Virus record (IMG/VR): IMGVR_UViG_3300010885_012453
Span: 1 to 29,419 of that record
Length of the DNA: 29,419 bases
Direction: 5' to 3' (one strand)
From: a virus
Both the position numbers and the translations under genes were made by a program. The notes beneath the pieces are model-generated. The model had not been told where the DNA came from. It did no database searches and saw nothing but the letters and a program-made list of their open reading frames with translations. Positions 1 to 7,188 of the stretch are shown here, piece by piece (positions within the stretch are counted from its first letter, which is position 1; each line of letters starts with the position of its first letter).

Positions 1-970
1 CTGATTGAGCAAGCGGTATCCATTCTGGTCGTATAGCAGGATCAGTAGATAATAGCAATGCATTGTAAGAGTTTGGTCCTGCTGGCCAGCCATCGCCTTC
101 ATAGCTGTCTGCCGCAAATGCCGCGTTCAACTGTTCTCTACTATTATCATATGCGAGTTCTAAACCTTGCAACACACCGATATCGCCAACTGCTACAGTT
201 GCCGAGTCTGGCAATGTTAGCGTACCATCTGCGCCAAACGTCCAACCGTGAGCAGTAGGAGTAGGACCACTGTAGGTATATATTTGAATATCTTTGTCAA
301 CAGCACCGTCTATGATAAATGCATCTGTTCCGTCAGCGGTGGCAATTGTGGTGCCTTGTGGGAATGTTAACGCACCATCATTATTAAAATGCCAAAGTTT
401 CTGATCTGTATTATATTTTGTACCAATCCAAGCACCGTCGCCGTCCACCCACATCCATGAATCTTCATCTTTACCTACTGGGCCTGCTGTAATACCAGCA
501 TAGTTACCTGCTACAGATTTTAATGTAGCACCGTTGATTGTACTTTGATCTGGCAATACAATAACTCCACCATCGGTAACTTCTAGCACAAAGTGATTGT
601 TAAGTGCTAGGTTAGCGGGTCTATTGTACAGTTTGCTGGTAGTTATCTTTCCAGCATCTAATGTGTCGGTAAAGCCACGGCCAAAGTCTGTTACAGATAA
701 TCCGCCGCCTGTTCCACCAGTTACTGTAGCCCAACTTAATACTGTACCATTAGTGGTAAGATATTTTCCAGCTTGACCAGTTTGTGCGGGTAATGCTGTA
801 CCGCCTCCTGTTCCTGGCTCAAAGTAGTCTAACTGGCCCCAGTTGCTAGTTCCGTCACCAAGTTTAAATTTACCAGTGTCCCATTCAACACCTATTTCGC
901 CTTGACTTAGAACTATGGTATTAGTCCAGTTACCTGCTGTATCTCTTCTTAGTTGTATTTTATTTGCCAT
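1..970 (-). CDS. Partial tail fibre with Mtd-N-like N-terminus (3' end outside window)
   Basis: I read this gene from the reverse strand. It starts at the ATG at 970-968 and stays open to the window edge, giving 323 codons with no stop. The N-terminus (MANKIQLRRDTAGNW..., then QGEIGVEWDTGKFKLGDG) is the LRRDTAxNW...GEIGVExDTGKFKxGDG signature found at the start of many phage fibres and of the Mtd N-terminal domain, which attaches the fibre to the virion. A glycine-rich hinge follows near residues 64-70 and 88-94. After that come repeated short beta-type units ending in DGALTFPQGT and DGTLTLPDSA, typical of trimeric fibre shafts. The start overlaps the upstream gene's stop as TAATG, and a GGTGGAG ribosome site lies seven bases before it. 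The two genes are therefore probably translationally coupled. Receptor specificity would be set by the missing C-terminus. Confidence 0.85.
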   Translation of the reverse strand, partial: MANKIQLRRDTAGNWTNTIVLSQGEIGVEWDTGKFKLGDGTSNWGQLDYFEPGTGGGTALPAQTGQAGKYLTTNGTVLSWATVTGGTGGGLSVTDFGRGFTDTLDAGKITTSKLYNRPANLALNNHFVLEVTDGGVIVLPDQSTINGATLKSVAGNYAGITAGPVGKDEDSWMWVDGDGAWIGTKYNTDQKLWHFNNDGALTFPQGTTIATADGTDAFIIDGAVDKDIQIYTYSGPTPTAHGWTFGADGTLTLPDSATVAVGDIGVLQGLELAYDNSREQLNAAFAADSYEGDGWPAGPNSYNALLLSTDPAIRPEWIPLAQS

Positions 971-1731
971 TAATATGCTCCACCGCCGTTAATATTTAAG
1001 TTTGCTGTATAGACTGAAGTGGCTGCTCCACCGTCTATATGTCCGTATCCACCGTCTAATAATCCTGTTGAATCTGTTAGTTGACTAACATCAGTTGGTA
1101 CTGTTGGTGCGTTAATCAAGTCGTCATAGTCACCGCTAAACAACGTGGGCTTATGTACTAGATCGTTGTAACTGCCACTGAATAAACTAGGTCTGTTAGT
1201 TAACGATAGATAGCTGCCGTTAAACAGAGTAGGCTTGTTAGTTAAGTCAGTCCAGCTTCCTGAGAATGTACTAAAGCCAGCATCGTTGGTCAGCTGACTT
1301 GTATGTGTTGGTATTGTAGGTTTATGGGTTAAATGTCTATAGTCGCCAGTAAATGCCACTTCTGCAAATGTTGGTTTGTTAAGTATTTGACTAGAACCTG
1401 AGTTAGCCAACCAGTCTGCTTGTACAGGATCACCGTTGGGTGTAGCAACTACGTCTCCGTTGACTGTTACTGCACCCTGTACGTTAACTGATAGCAGTTT
1501 ATCACCAATGTGTACACCTTCGGGGCTTAGCCATAAGGCGTGCCATACGCGATCAACACCACCTAAGTCATGTGCTCCGCTAGTAGCAGGTCTAATATTA
1601 GTGCCAACATTAAGCAGATCGAGCCCTACATAAAGCTCGCTAAAGTTATCGTTTATTTTGCCAAAAGCAACTCGTACAGTATCGCCGTTATTACCGTTAG
1701 GAGTGCCTATATTAATCAGTTGTTTTGCCAT
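970..1731 (-). CDS. Tail fibre protein with GSYxDLxxKPTLF repeats
   Basis: This 253-residue protein opens with NIGTPNGNNGDTVRVAFGKI followed by NDNFSELY. That is the GxxxNDGTGDTLRxAFxKxNDNFxELY attachment motif seen in many T4-like phage fibre and structural proteins. Residues 129-212 hold five copies of a 13-residue unit close to GSYxDLxNKPTLF, a repeat common in phage fibre shafts. The C-terminus carries two IDGG/INGG elements (HIDGGAATSVYTA, NINGGGAY), also typical of fibre ends. It is probably a shaft or connector in the fibre system, made together with the overlapping downstream fibre. Its promoter probably lies in the 57-bp divergent spacer. The exact position in the virion cannot be read from the sequence. 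Confidence 0.8.
   Translation of the reverse strand: MAKQLINIGTPNGNNGDTVRVAFGKINDNFSELYVGLDLLNVGTNIRPATSGAHDLGGVDRVWHALWLSPEGVHIGDKLLSVNVQGAVTVNGDVVATPNGDPVQADWLANSGSSQILNKPTFAEVAFTGDYRHLTHKPTIPTHTSQLTNDAGFSTFSGSWTDLTNKPTLFNGSYLSLTNRPSLFSGSYNDLVHKPTLFSGDYDDLINAPTVPTDVSQLTDSTGLLDGGYGHIDGGAATSVYTANLNINGGGAY
1096..1347 (-). repeat. Five tandem 13-residue fibre repeats
   Basis: This segment encodes successive units GDYRHLTHKPTIP, GSWTDLTNKPTLF, GSYLSLTNRPSLF, GSYNDLVHKPTLF and GDYDDLINAPTVP. Spacing between units varies, and a SQLTNDAGF-type linker occurs after the first and last. The repeats are visible at protein level and diverged at DNA level, so this is an old fibre shaft repeat, not a recent expansion. 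Confidence 0.85.
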
Positions 1732-1788
1732 ATTGTCTGTAGCCCCATGCTCGTTACTAGTATTTACCGTAACGATAAATATATTACT
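1732..1788. promoter_or_regulatory. Divergent promoter region with T4-late-like elements
   Basis: This 57-bp gap separates the minus-strand fibre pair from the plus-strand neck operon. On the minus strand it reads GGTAAATACTAGT at 1768-1756, close to the T4 late promoter consensus TATAAATACTATT. A start about seven bases downstream of the 8-mer would leave a leader of roughly 23 bases before the ATG at 1731. On the plus strand GATAAATA lies at 1774-1781, matching the NATAAATA form described for T4-like cyanophages. However, it sits only eight bases before the ATG at 1789, so any transcript from it would be nearly leaderless. The assignment rests on motif resemblance only. Confidence 0.45.
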
Positions 1789-3363
1789 ATGCCAAGACTA
1801 AGCCTTTACCGTCCAGAAAAAAGCAAAGATTACAAGTTCTTTGACCGCACTATCTATGAAATGTTTCAAGTGGGCGGTGTAGAAGTACATGTACACAAGT
1901 ACATTGGGCCTGTAGATCCTACAGATCCATCAAAAGCACTTGGGGAAACAACTATTCAAGATGTGTTATTTTTAGAAAATCGCGATCGCAAATACGATCT
2001 AGACATCTATACACTTCGCGGACACTATCAAACACAAGACATTGACTTCAACCTAAGTCAGTTTGGCTTATTTTTAACCAATGACACAGTGTTCATGACT
2101 GTGCATATTAACAACTCAGTAGATCTACTGGGGCGTAAGATCATGCCCGGTGACGTATTTGAGTTGCCTAATCTACGTGAAGAATACATTCCTGATATTA
2201 ATAATCTACGTAACTTTGCGGCTGCGATTAAAAAGTATTATGTAGTAGAAGAAATCAATCGTGCGGCAGAGGGATTTAGTGCCACTTGGTATCCACACTT
2301 ATATCGTATCAAACTAAAACCCATTACAGCAAGTCAAGAATATGCAGATATTCTTAACCAACCAGCAAACACTGACACCTATGCAGGTGCATTTGATCCA
2401 ACTAAAACTTATTATCCAGGACAAACTGTTACATATAATGGACAAAACTATACAGTGATTAACGCTGTAGGTCCTGCCGGTACGCAGTTAACACCCCCTA
2501 ATCCTGCGGCTTGGGCACCGGATACTGGAAATACACTCAGCGATCTAATGAGCACTTACAACATATCATTAGAAGTTAATGCGGCTGTCATTGCAGAAGC
2601 AGAAAACGATGCACCACTAAGCGGATATGAAACCAGTCAGTACTATACACTAGCAGTAGATCCCTTAACTGGCCGTAGTTTATTAAACACAGTTGACGAC
2701 ACCATTGACAATATTGCTGACATTGATGGTCGTGCTAGTGATATTAATGCTCCTCCTATTAGAGATGGCTACAAAGGTTACCTATTAGAAGACGGTTCTC
2801 CGCCTAACGGTCCTTTAGCCAGTGATGCACAGTTTGGATTTGGTATACAGTTTCCATTTGGTCCTGTTAGAGGCGACACATTCCTGCGTACAGACTACTT
2901 GCCCAATAGACTATTCTTATGGGACGGAAGTCGTTGGGTCAAACAGGAAGACAATGTCCGCATGACAATGACTAATACTGACACACGTCAGACTCTCAAG
3001 ACCAGCTTCATCAACAATACTGCTGTTAGTGGCATTGACAAAGCAGGTTGGGATACTCTCGTCGTTGGCAAGCCGTTTGATACGTCAAGTATCACTACAG
3101 TATTCACAGTTAATCCCAGTAATGTTGTCATTGTTACTAGCTTGGATTACAATGCCAACTTTAGAGTCGAGGCATGGTTAAACGAATCTAGTCAAGCACA
3201 ACTTGTTACCAATCAGAACGTTGGCGGAAAGTTTGGATTTACCATCCCCGAAACAGCAGTAGCGGGCACAAGAATACGTTATACAGTATTTGCCAAGTCT
3301 GTTGAACAACGTCAAGCAGTCAGCAAAGCACTGAGAAAACTTAAACCCGAGGCGGATCTATAA
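1789..3363 (+). CDS. 14: gp14-like neck protein (T4 type), enlarged
   Basis: The protein begins MPRLSLYRPEKSKDYKFFDR and continues with FLENRDRKYD, RGHYQTQDIDFNLSQFG and EINRAAEGFSATWYPHLYR. These motifs match the neck protein family of T4-like cyanophages annotated as gp14, which forms the head-tail collar. I chose the ATG at 1789 because the family starts at MPRLSLYRP. The frame is open further upstream, but that part lies antisense to a fibre gene and has no family features. At 524 residues it is longer than the roughly 270-300 I recall for relatives. Residues about 197-242 look like an inserted carbohydrate-binding-type module (YYPGQTVTYNGQNYTV...W). Residues about 367-390 hold the usual RTDYLPNRLFLWDGSRWVK segment. 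About 100 extra residues follow residue 417. The stop overlaps the next start as TAATG. A gp13-type assignment is less likely. Confidence 0.8.
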   Translation: MPRLSLYRPEKSKDYKFFDRTIYEMFQVGGVEVHVHKYIGPVDPTDPSKALGETTIQDVLFLENRDRKYDLDIYTLRGHYQTQDIDFNLSQFGLFLTNDTVFMTVHINNSVDLLGRKIMPGDVFELPNLREEYIPDINNLRNFAAAIKKYYVVEEINRAAEGFSATWYPHLYRIKLKPITASQEYADILNQPANTDTYAGAFDPTKTYYPGQTVTYNGQNYTVINAVGPAGTQLTPPNPAAWAPDTGNTLSDLMSTYNISLEVNAAVIAEAENDAPLSGYETSQYYTLAVDPLTGRSLLNTVDDTIDNIADIDGRASDINAPPIRDGYKGYLLEDGSPPNGPLASDAQFGFGIQFPFGPVRGDTFLRTDYLPNRLFLWDGSRWVKQEDNVRMTMTNTDTRQTLKTSFINNTAVSGIDKAGWDTLVVGKPFDTSSITTVFTVNPSNVVIVTSLDYNANFRVEAWLNESSQAQLVTNQNVGGKFGFTIPETAVAGTRIRYTVFAKSVEQRQAVSKALRKLKPEADL

Positions 3364-4709
3364 TGGAATGGTTTTATGATGGTCAGATTCGACGCTATGT
3401 CGGTCAACTAATCCGCATGTTAAGCGGCTACAAATACCAAGACGGCACTGGTAAACAGATTGTTGTGCCTGTACTATACGGAGATATGAGTCGTCAAGTT
3501 GCTAGTATACTAAATTCCAACAGTGAAAACAAACTGCCAAGTGCGCCACGTATTGCTGTTTATATCAGTAACGTACAATTGGATCGTAGTCGACTAGCCG
3601 ATGCCACACATATTAGTAAAGTACATATTCGTGAACGTGAAAAAGTCTATGATAACACCGGAGCATTTTTAGGCTACAATCAAAATCAAGGCAGTGGATA
3701 TACTGTAGAACGACTAATGCCCACGCCCTACAAGTTAACAGTTAAAGCTGACATATGGTCAACTAACACAGATCAAAAACTACAGATCATGGAACAGATT
3801 ATGATGATGTTTAATCCCAGTCTTGAACTACAGACTACAGATAACTTTGTAGATTGGACTAGCCTAAGTGTTGTTGAACTAACTGACATCACTTTTACTA
3901 GCAGGCAAGTTCCACAGGGTACAGAAAGCGAAATAGATATTGGTACGCTAACATTAGAAACTCCCATCTGGATCAGTGCTCCTAGCAAGGTCAAACGTCT
4001 TGGTGTTATTCATGATATTGTAATGAACATACACGATAACGAATATACATTTGAAACACAAGAGACTGTTACAATTGGCGGGTTTAATATATTTGTGTTC
4101 AATGAAGGTGGCAATTACTACGCAGAATTACTAGACCCCAGCGCAATTATAGAAGCACTACCGGACATTGGCGATACGCTATGGAAAAAACACGGTAATG
4201 ACTTAGACTGGCGCTTGTTATTAGATCAGTACACTAACTTTAAGGCAGGATCTAGTCAGTTATTTCTAACACAGCCTAACGGCAACGAAGTTATAGGCAC
4301 CGTAGCACTTAATCCGGTAAATGAAACTAGATTAAGTATTACATTTGACAAGGATACCTACAATACTAATACAGTTATTGCAGGTCCTGCACGTAATAGT
4401 AATAATTGGGGTACAGTGGATGCCATTGTTAATCCTGAAACTTACAATCCAGGAACACCTTTAGAAGGTCAACGTGTGTTATTGTTAAATGATATACCTG
4501 AAAATACATCGGCATGGAATGCCTTTACAGCACCTGCTAATAGTATTGTAGAATTTGACGGCGCTGTATGGACTAAACTAGTGCCACCCGAAGGCATTGT
4601 CTATACTACAAACATTCGCACTGGCGTACAATACAAGTACGAAGACGGTGAGTGGACTCGTGCATTTGAGGGTGACTATTCAAAAGGATCCTGGCGCCTA
4701 GTAATCTAA
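3363..4709 (+). CDS. 15: gp15-like tail completion and sheath stabiliser protein
   Basis: Residues 1-218 resemble gp15 of T4-like phages: DGQIRRYVGQLIRML near the start, then PVLYGDMSRQVASIL, NSENKLPSAPRIAVY, TVERLMPTPYKLTV, DNFVDWTSLS and ETPIWISAPSKVKRLG. In T4, gp15 caps the finished tail, stabilises the sheath and contacts the neck. The C-terminal half, about 230 residues, is an extension with LLDQYTNFKAG and later LLLNDIP...FDGAVWTKL, TGVQYKYEDGEW and YSKGSWRLVI. Extensions of this type occur in marine T4-like relatives. The gene overlaps the gp14-like stop by one base and has a GAGG ribosome site in the end of that gene, so the two are coupled. Neck-tail joining is thus encoded as one unit. 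Confidence 0.85.
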   Translation: MEWFYDGQIRRYVGQLIRMLSGYKYQDGTGKQIVVPVLYGDMSRQVASILNSNSENKLPSAPRIAVYISNVQLDRSRLADATHISKVHIREREKVYDNTGAFLGYNQNQGSGYTVERLMPTPYKLTVKADIWSTNTDQKLQIMEQIMMMFNPSLELQTTDNFVDWTSLSVVELTDITFTSRQVPQGTESEIDIGTLTLETPIWISAPSKVKRLGVIHDIVMNIHDNEYTFETQETVTIGGFNIFVFNEGGNYYAELLDPSAIIEALPDIGDTLWKKHGNDLDWRLLLDQYTNFKAGSSQLFLTQPNGNEVIGTVALNPVNETRLSITFDKDTYNTNTVIAGPARNSNNWGTVDAIVNPETYNPGTPLEGQRVLLLNDIPENTSAWNAFTAPANSIVEFDGAVWTKLVPPEGIVYTTNIRTGVQYKYEDGEWTRAFEGDYSKGSWRLVI

Positions 4710-4722
4710 AATAAGTACATAC

Positions 4723-5157
4723 ATGAAAGAACAGATTGTATGCAGTGGCGCCTTATTTTACGCTAAATCAACTCGACGTTTTCTACTGCTACAAAAAGCA
4801 GAAGGTAAACACGCAGGTACATGGGGTCTAGTTGGCGGTACTAATATAGAAGGTGAGTCAGCGTGGCAAGGACTGCAACGAGAAATAGTTGAAGAGATAG
4901 GTCTTATGCCCACTATTCTTAAAACAATTCCTCTTGAGACATTTGTAAGTAACGATACTGTATTCAACTTTCACACTTATCTATGTGTTATTGACTTGGA
5001 GTTTGTGCCAGTATTAAGCAACGAACATGCAGGTTGGGCATGGGCAACTATAGACCATGCTCCTAAGCCTCTACATCAAGGACTACGTAATAGTTTCAGC
5101 AGTAAGATCATTCGTACTAAACTGCAAACTGTATTCGACTTAATTGAATTAATATGA
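4723..5157 (+). CDS. Nudix hydrolase
   Basis: A complete Nudix box is present: G39-x5-E45-x7-R53-E-I-V-E-E-I-G-L61, matching GX5EX7REUXEEXGU. The glutamates of REIVEE would bind the metal ions needed to hydrolyse a nucleoside diphosphate linked to another group X. At 144 residues it is a single-domain enzyme. The GTWGLVGG segment before the box is also usual. The substrate cannot be read from the sequence: dNTP-like compounds, NAD-type molecules or capped RNA 5' ends are all possible in this family. It lies 13 bases after the gp15-like gene and shares an ATGA overlap with the following oxygenase, so it is probably expressed with late structural genes. That is an odd place for a nucleotide enzyme. 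Confidence 0.9.
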   Translation: MKEQIVCSGALFYAKSTRRFLLLQKAEGKHAGTWGLVGGTNIEGESAWQGLQREIVEEIGLMPTILKTIPLETFVSNDTVFNFHTYLCVIDLEFVPVLSNEHAGWAWATIDHAPKPLHQGLRNSFSSKIIRTKLQTVFDLIELI

Positions 5158-5810
5158 TAAAAACATTTGCTAGTCCTCCTAAAAACAACTACTTTGCGCC
5201 CGAGTGGCGCTTTGATTTTTATGAAACTAATTTAAATAATCCACAGTTAGTAGAAGAAATTAGACAGCTTATACTAGTTAAAGAACAAGAAATTATTAAT
5301 GCAAATCCAATAGTAACACACGACGGTGGCACAGGGCTAGGAGCTGATAGTTTAACTGCTAGATTTCCGTTCTTTAATATTTTTAACTGGACTGAAGAGC
5401 CCATTGTCAAGTTCCAAGACTACGTTAAAGAACAATACTGTAATTTTTTAAAAGAAATCAATGTTGAACAGCAACCTGTTTATATTGGATGCTGGGCAAA
5501 TGTCATGCGTTTTGGACAGCGTATTCAGCCTCACTGGCATAGTTGTTTTGCTGACAGTTACATAGGCGGGCATTTTGTTGTTGCTACAGAACGTACATCA
5601 ACGCTGTATCAGAATCCACATAATCCCAACGAACAATTTATATTTGAAAATAACCCAGGAAGTTTAACATTCTTCCCCAGTTATCTAATGCACTGGACCA
5701 CTGAGTACCTTGGTGATCAAGAGCGTATTACTATTGCGTTTGATATTGTTACAGAAAACTACATAAAAAAATTCCCTGAACATGCAGGGAATTATATTAA
5801 ATTTGATTAA
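5154..5810 (+). CDS. 2OG-Fe(II) oxygenase (2OG-FeII_Oxy_5-like)
   Basis: The 218-residue protein fits the phage and bacterial 2OG-Fe(II) oxygenase family with the core HxH...FPSxLxH...R. Here I see H127-W-H129, then GSLTFFPSYLMH with H180, and R191 in ERITIAFDI. The histidines would hold iron and the arginine would bind 2-oxoglutarate. A SYIGGHFVV strand after the first motif corresponds to the SGVYYV strand of the family. Such enzymes hydroxylate proteins or small molecules, and the substrate here is unknown. The start overlaps the Nudix stop by four bases (ATGA). The 3' end meets a convergent gene and contains a terminator hairpin inside its last codons. Confidence 0.8.
   Translation: MIKTFASPPKNNYFAPEWRFDFYETNLNNPQLVEEIRQLILVKEQEIINANPIVTHDGGTGLGADSLTARFPFFNIFNWTEEPIVKFQDYVKEQYCNFLKEINVEQQPVYIGCWANVMRFGQRIQPHWHSCFADSYIGGHFVVATERTSTLYQNPHNPNEQFIFENNPGSLTFFPSYLMHWTTEYLGDQERITIAFDIVTENYIKKFPEHAGNYIKFD
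5765..5793 (-). terminator. Hairpin terminator between convergent genes
   Basis: Arms AATTCCCTG (5770-5778) and CAGGGAATT (5785-5793) form a perfect 9-bp stem with a 6-base loop. Read on the minus strand, the hairpin is followed by a run of U from 5769 down to 5765 and lies 14 bases after the stop of the minus-strand oxygenase at 5807. That is the form of an intrinsic terminator. On the plus strand the same hairpin falls in the last codons of the opposing oxygenase and is followed by an A/T-rich but mixed tail, so it may work there only weakly. Confidence 0.75.
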
Positions 5811-6475
5811 CTGTGCGTTGCCCGCAACATTAACTCAGTCAACATATCTCGCTCACCTAATGACATTACTGGCACGGCGTTCATAGCCAGACTCCATCGT
5901 GTTTCGTCATTTTGATTTTCTGGAACACTATGTCCTAGATAGCTTGGAAATATTACTAGATCTCCAGTTTCTACTTGAACATCAATCCAGTCGTAGGCAT
6001 AAAAGTTCTTGCTAGCAGAATCAGAATCAATAGACGGTTCCATATAATATGTATTATTACCAACTGGTTTAAATTTATGAAATCTAATCATTCCGTAATT
6101 CTGCGGAAGGTCCATATAAAATACCGCAGACACGATTGAATTAGGATGTGCATGAAGATGTGTACCTTCGTTTTTTCTATTTTGATTAACCCAGCTTTGT
6201 GTCAACTGCGCCGGGTAAGAGTAAGACAATACGTCTTTCATATATTCAGAAATTTTAGATTCAAGATATACTCTAAGTTCTAAAACACCTGGCATTTCTA
6301 AACAATAACTATTAGATGATTTTAAATGTGTCGGATAATGTCCGCCGTTAGTTGGCACCATGTCTAATGTCTTTAAAACTTCTATTGCCTGACTAAAGTC
6401 TTGTCCCTTTAATAGAATTTTAACTACTGGGATTGGGAACAATCCCATAATATCTTCTGGTTTTATAAATTGCAT
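5807..6475 (-). CDS. 2OG-Fe(II) oxygenase (2OG-FeII_Oxy_5-like), second copy
   Basis: This 222-residue protein carries the same family core as the plus-strand oxygenase but is clearly diverged from it. Visible elements are H106-L-H108-A-H110-PNS, the strand IVSAVFYMDLP, then GDLVIFPSYLGHSVPENQ with H182, and R193 in ETRWSLAMNAV. Iron would be held by the early and late histidines, and R193 should bind the 2-oxoglutarate carboxylate. The start codon overlaps the upstream gene's stop as TAATG and is preceded by GGAGAG, a good ribosome site. The TAA stop shares the TTAA at 5807-5810 with the opposing gene. The two enzymes probably act on different substrates, since their central regions differ, but this is inferred. 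Confidence 0.85.
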   Translation of the reverse strand: MQFIKPEDIMGLFPIPVVKILLKGQDFSQAIEVLKTLDMVPTNGGHYPTHLKSSNSYCLEMPGVLELRVYLESKISEYMKDVLSYSYPAQLTQSWVNQNRKNEGTHLHAHPNSIVSAVFYMDLPQNYGMIRFHKFKPVGNNTYYMEPSIDSDSASKNFYAYDWIDVQVETGDLVIFPSYLGHSVPENQNDETRWSLAMNAVPVMSLGERDMLTELMLRATHS

Positions 6476-7188
6476 TATTTTCTCTCCAATACTGATCTTG
6501 ATCGTCTGTATAAATTTTCAAACGTCCAATTAAATCTTTCCACATGTTTTTTATAAATGTGTTCGTTCATTTCTTCAATCGTTAGTTCTATTTCTACATC
6601 TTCTGTTGGTATTAAATGTAGCATAGGTGTACCTGCTTCTATTTTAATTTCACTTGCTTGATTGTTTGTTACTGGTGGTAAAAACATCTGTAAATGACTA
6701 CCGTGTTGATATTTAAATTCCAACATACCCGGAGCAATAATATATTCTCCTGGATTTTCTTGATGCCATGTTGGTGCTATTGCTACAAAAGGTACTGGTC
6801 TATCTGCTACAATAAACCACGGACTTAGTATCTTAAGATGTGTCCATCCTGGAAAAGCCCCGGTCCATTGATCCGGATTATGAGTTTCATGTGTCCGTAC
6901 ATTTGCAGGACACTTTACGCCCTTAACTGCACCACTTTCTAAGCGTTCGATAACATGATCATACCACATGGGTATAGTTATGCCGGCAGTAAATAGATGC
7001 TGTAGTCCTGGACACATCTTTGTAGTAGGCATTCTAGTAGGTGCACCAACGTCTTTGTAAGGTGCCATTTCTTTAAACCACTTGGGCTGTAGTTTTTTAG
7101 AATGTTCTATTGGAAAGTAATCAACTAAGTGCGGATTAAGAGGATAACATCTTAGCTGTAATTTATTATTTTTGCGTTTGAAAAGCAA
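6475..7188 (-). CDS. Conserved phage protein of unknown function (possible cupin-like fold)
   Basis: I recognise a pattern seen in uncharacterised proteins of marine T4-like phages: P-x-W-F near residues 35-38 (QPKWFKEMAP), then TTKMCPGLQHLFTAGITIPMW with C59 and W75. A second region, TWHQENPGEYIIAPGMLEF and a later GTPMLHLIP, could belong to a cupin-type beta barrel, though I cannot prove this. It may fall in or near DUF6065; I am not certain of that name. The start is TTG at 7188, preceded by AAGGAAA at a suitable distance, and it overlaps the upstream oxygenase by 23 bases. The gene lies between two 2OG oxygenases in the same direction, so a shared pathway is plausible. I assign no function. 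Confidence 0.6.
   Translation of the reverse strand: MLFKRKNNKLQLRCYPLNPHLVDYFPIEHSKKLQPKWFKEMAPYKDVGAPTRMPTTKMCPGLQHLFTAGITIPMWYDHVIERLESGAVKGVKCPANVRTHETHNPDQWTGAFPGWTHLKILSPWFIVADRPVPFVAIAPTWHQENPGEYIIAPGMLEFKYQHGSHLQMFLPPVTNNQASEIKIEAGTPMLHLIPTEDVEIELTIEEMNEHIYKKHVERFNWTFENLYRRSRSVLERK

Noticed and set aside
1-970. Diversity-generating retroelement linked to the Mtd-N-like fibre
   Set aside because: No reverse transcriptase or template repeat is visible in the window, and the fibre's C-terminus, where a variable region would lie, is missing.
1570-1788. Longer N-terminus for the gp14-like protein
   Set aside because: The frame is open back to 1570, but that part is antisense to the fibre gene, its residues show no family features, and related neck proteins begin at MPRLSLYRP.
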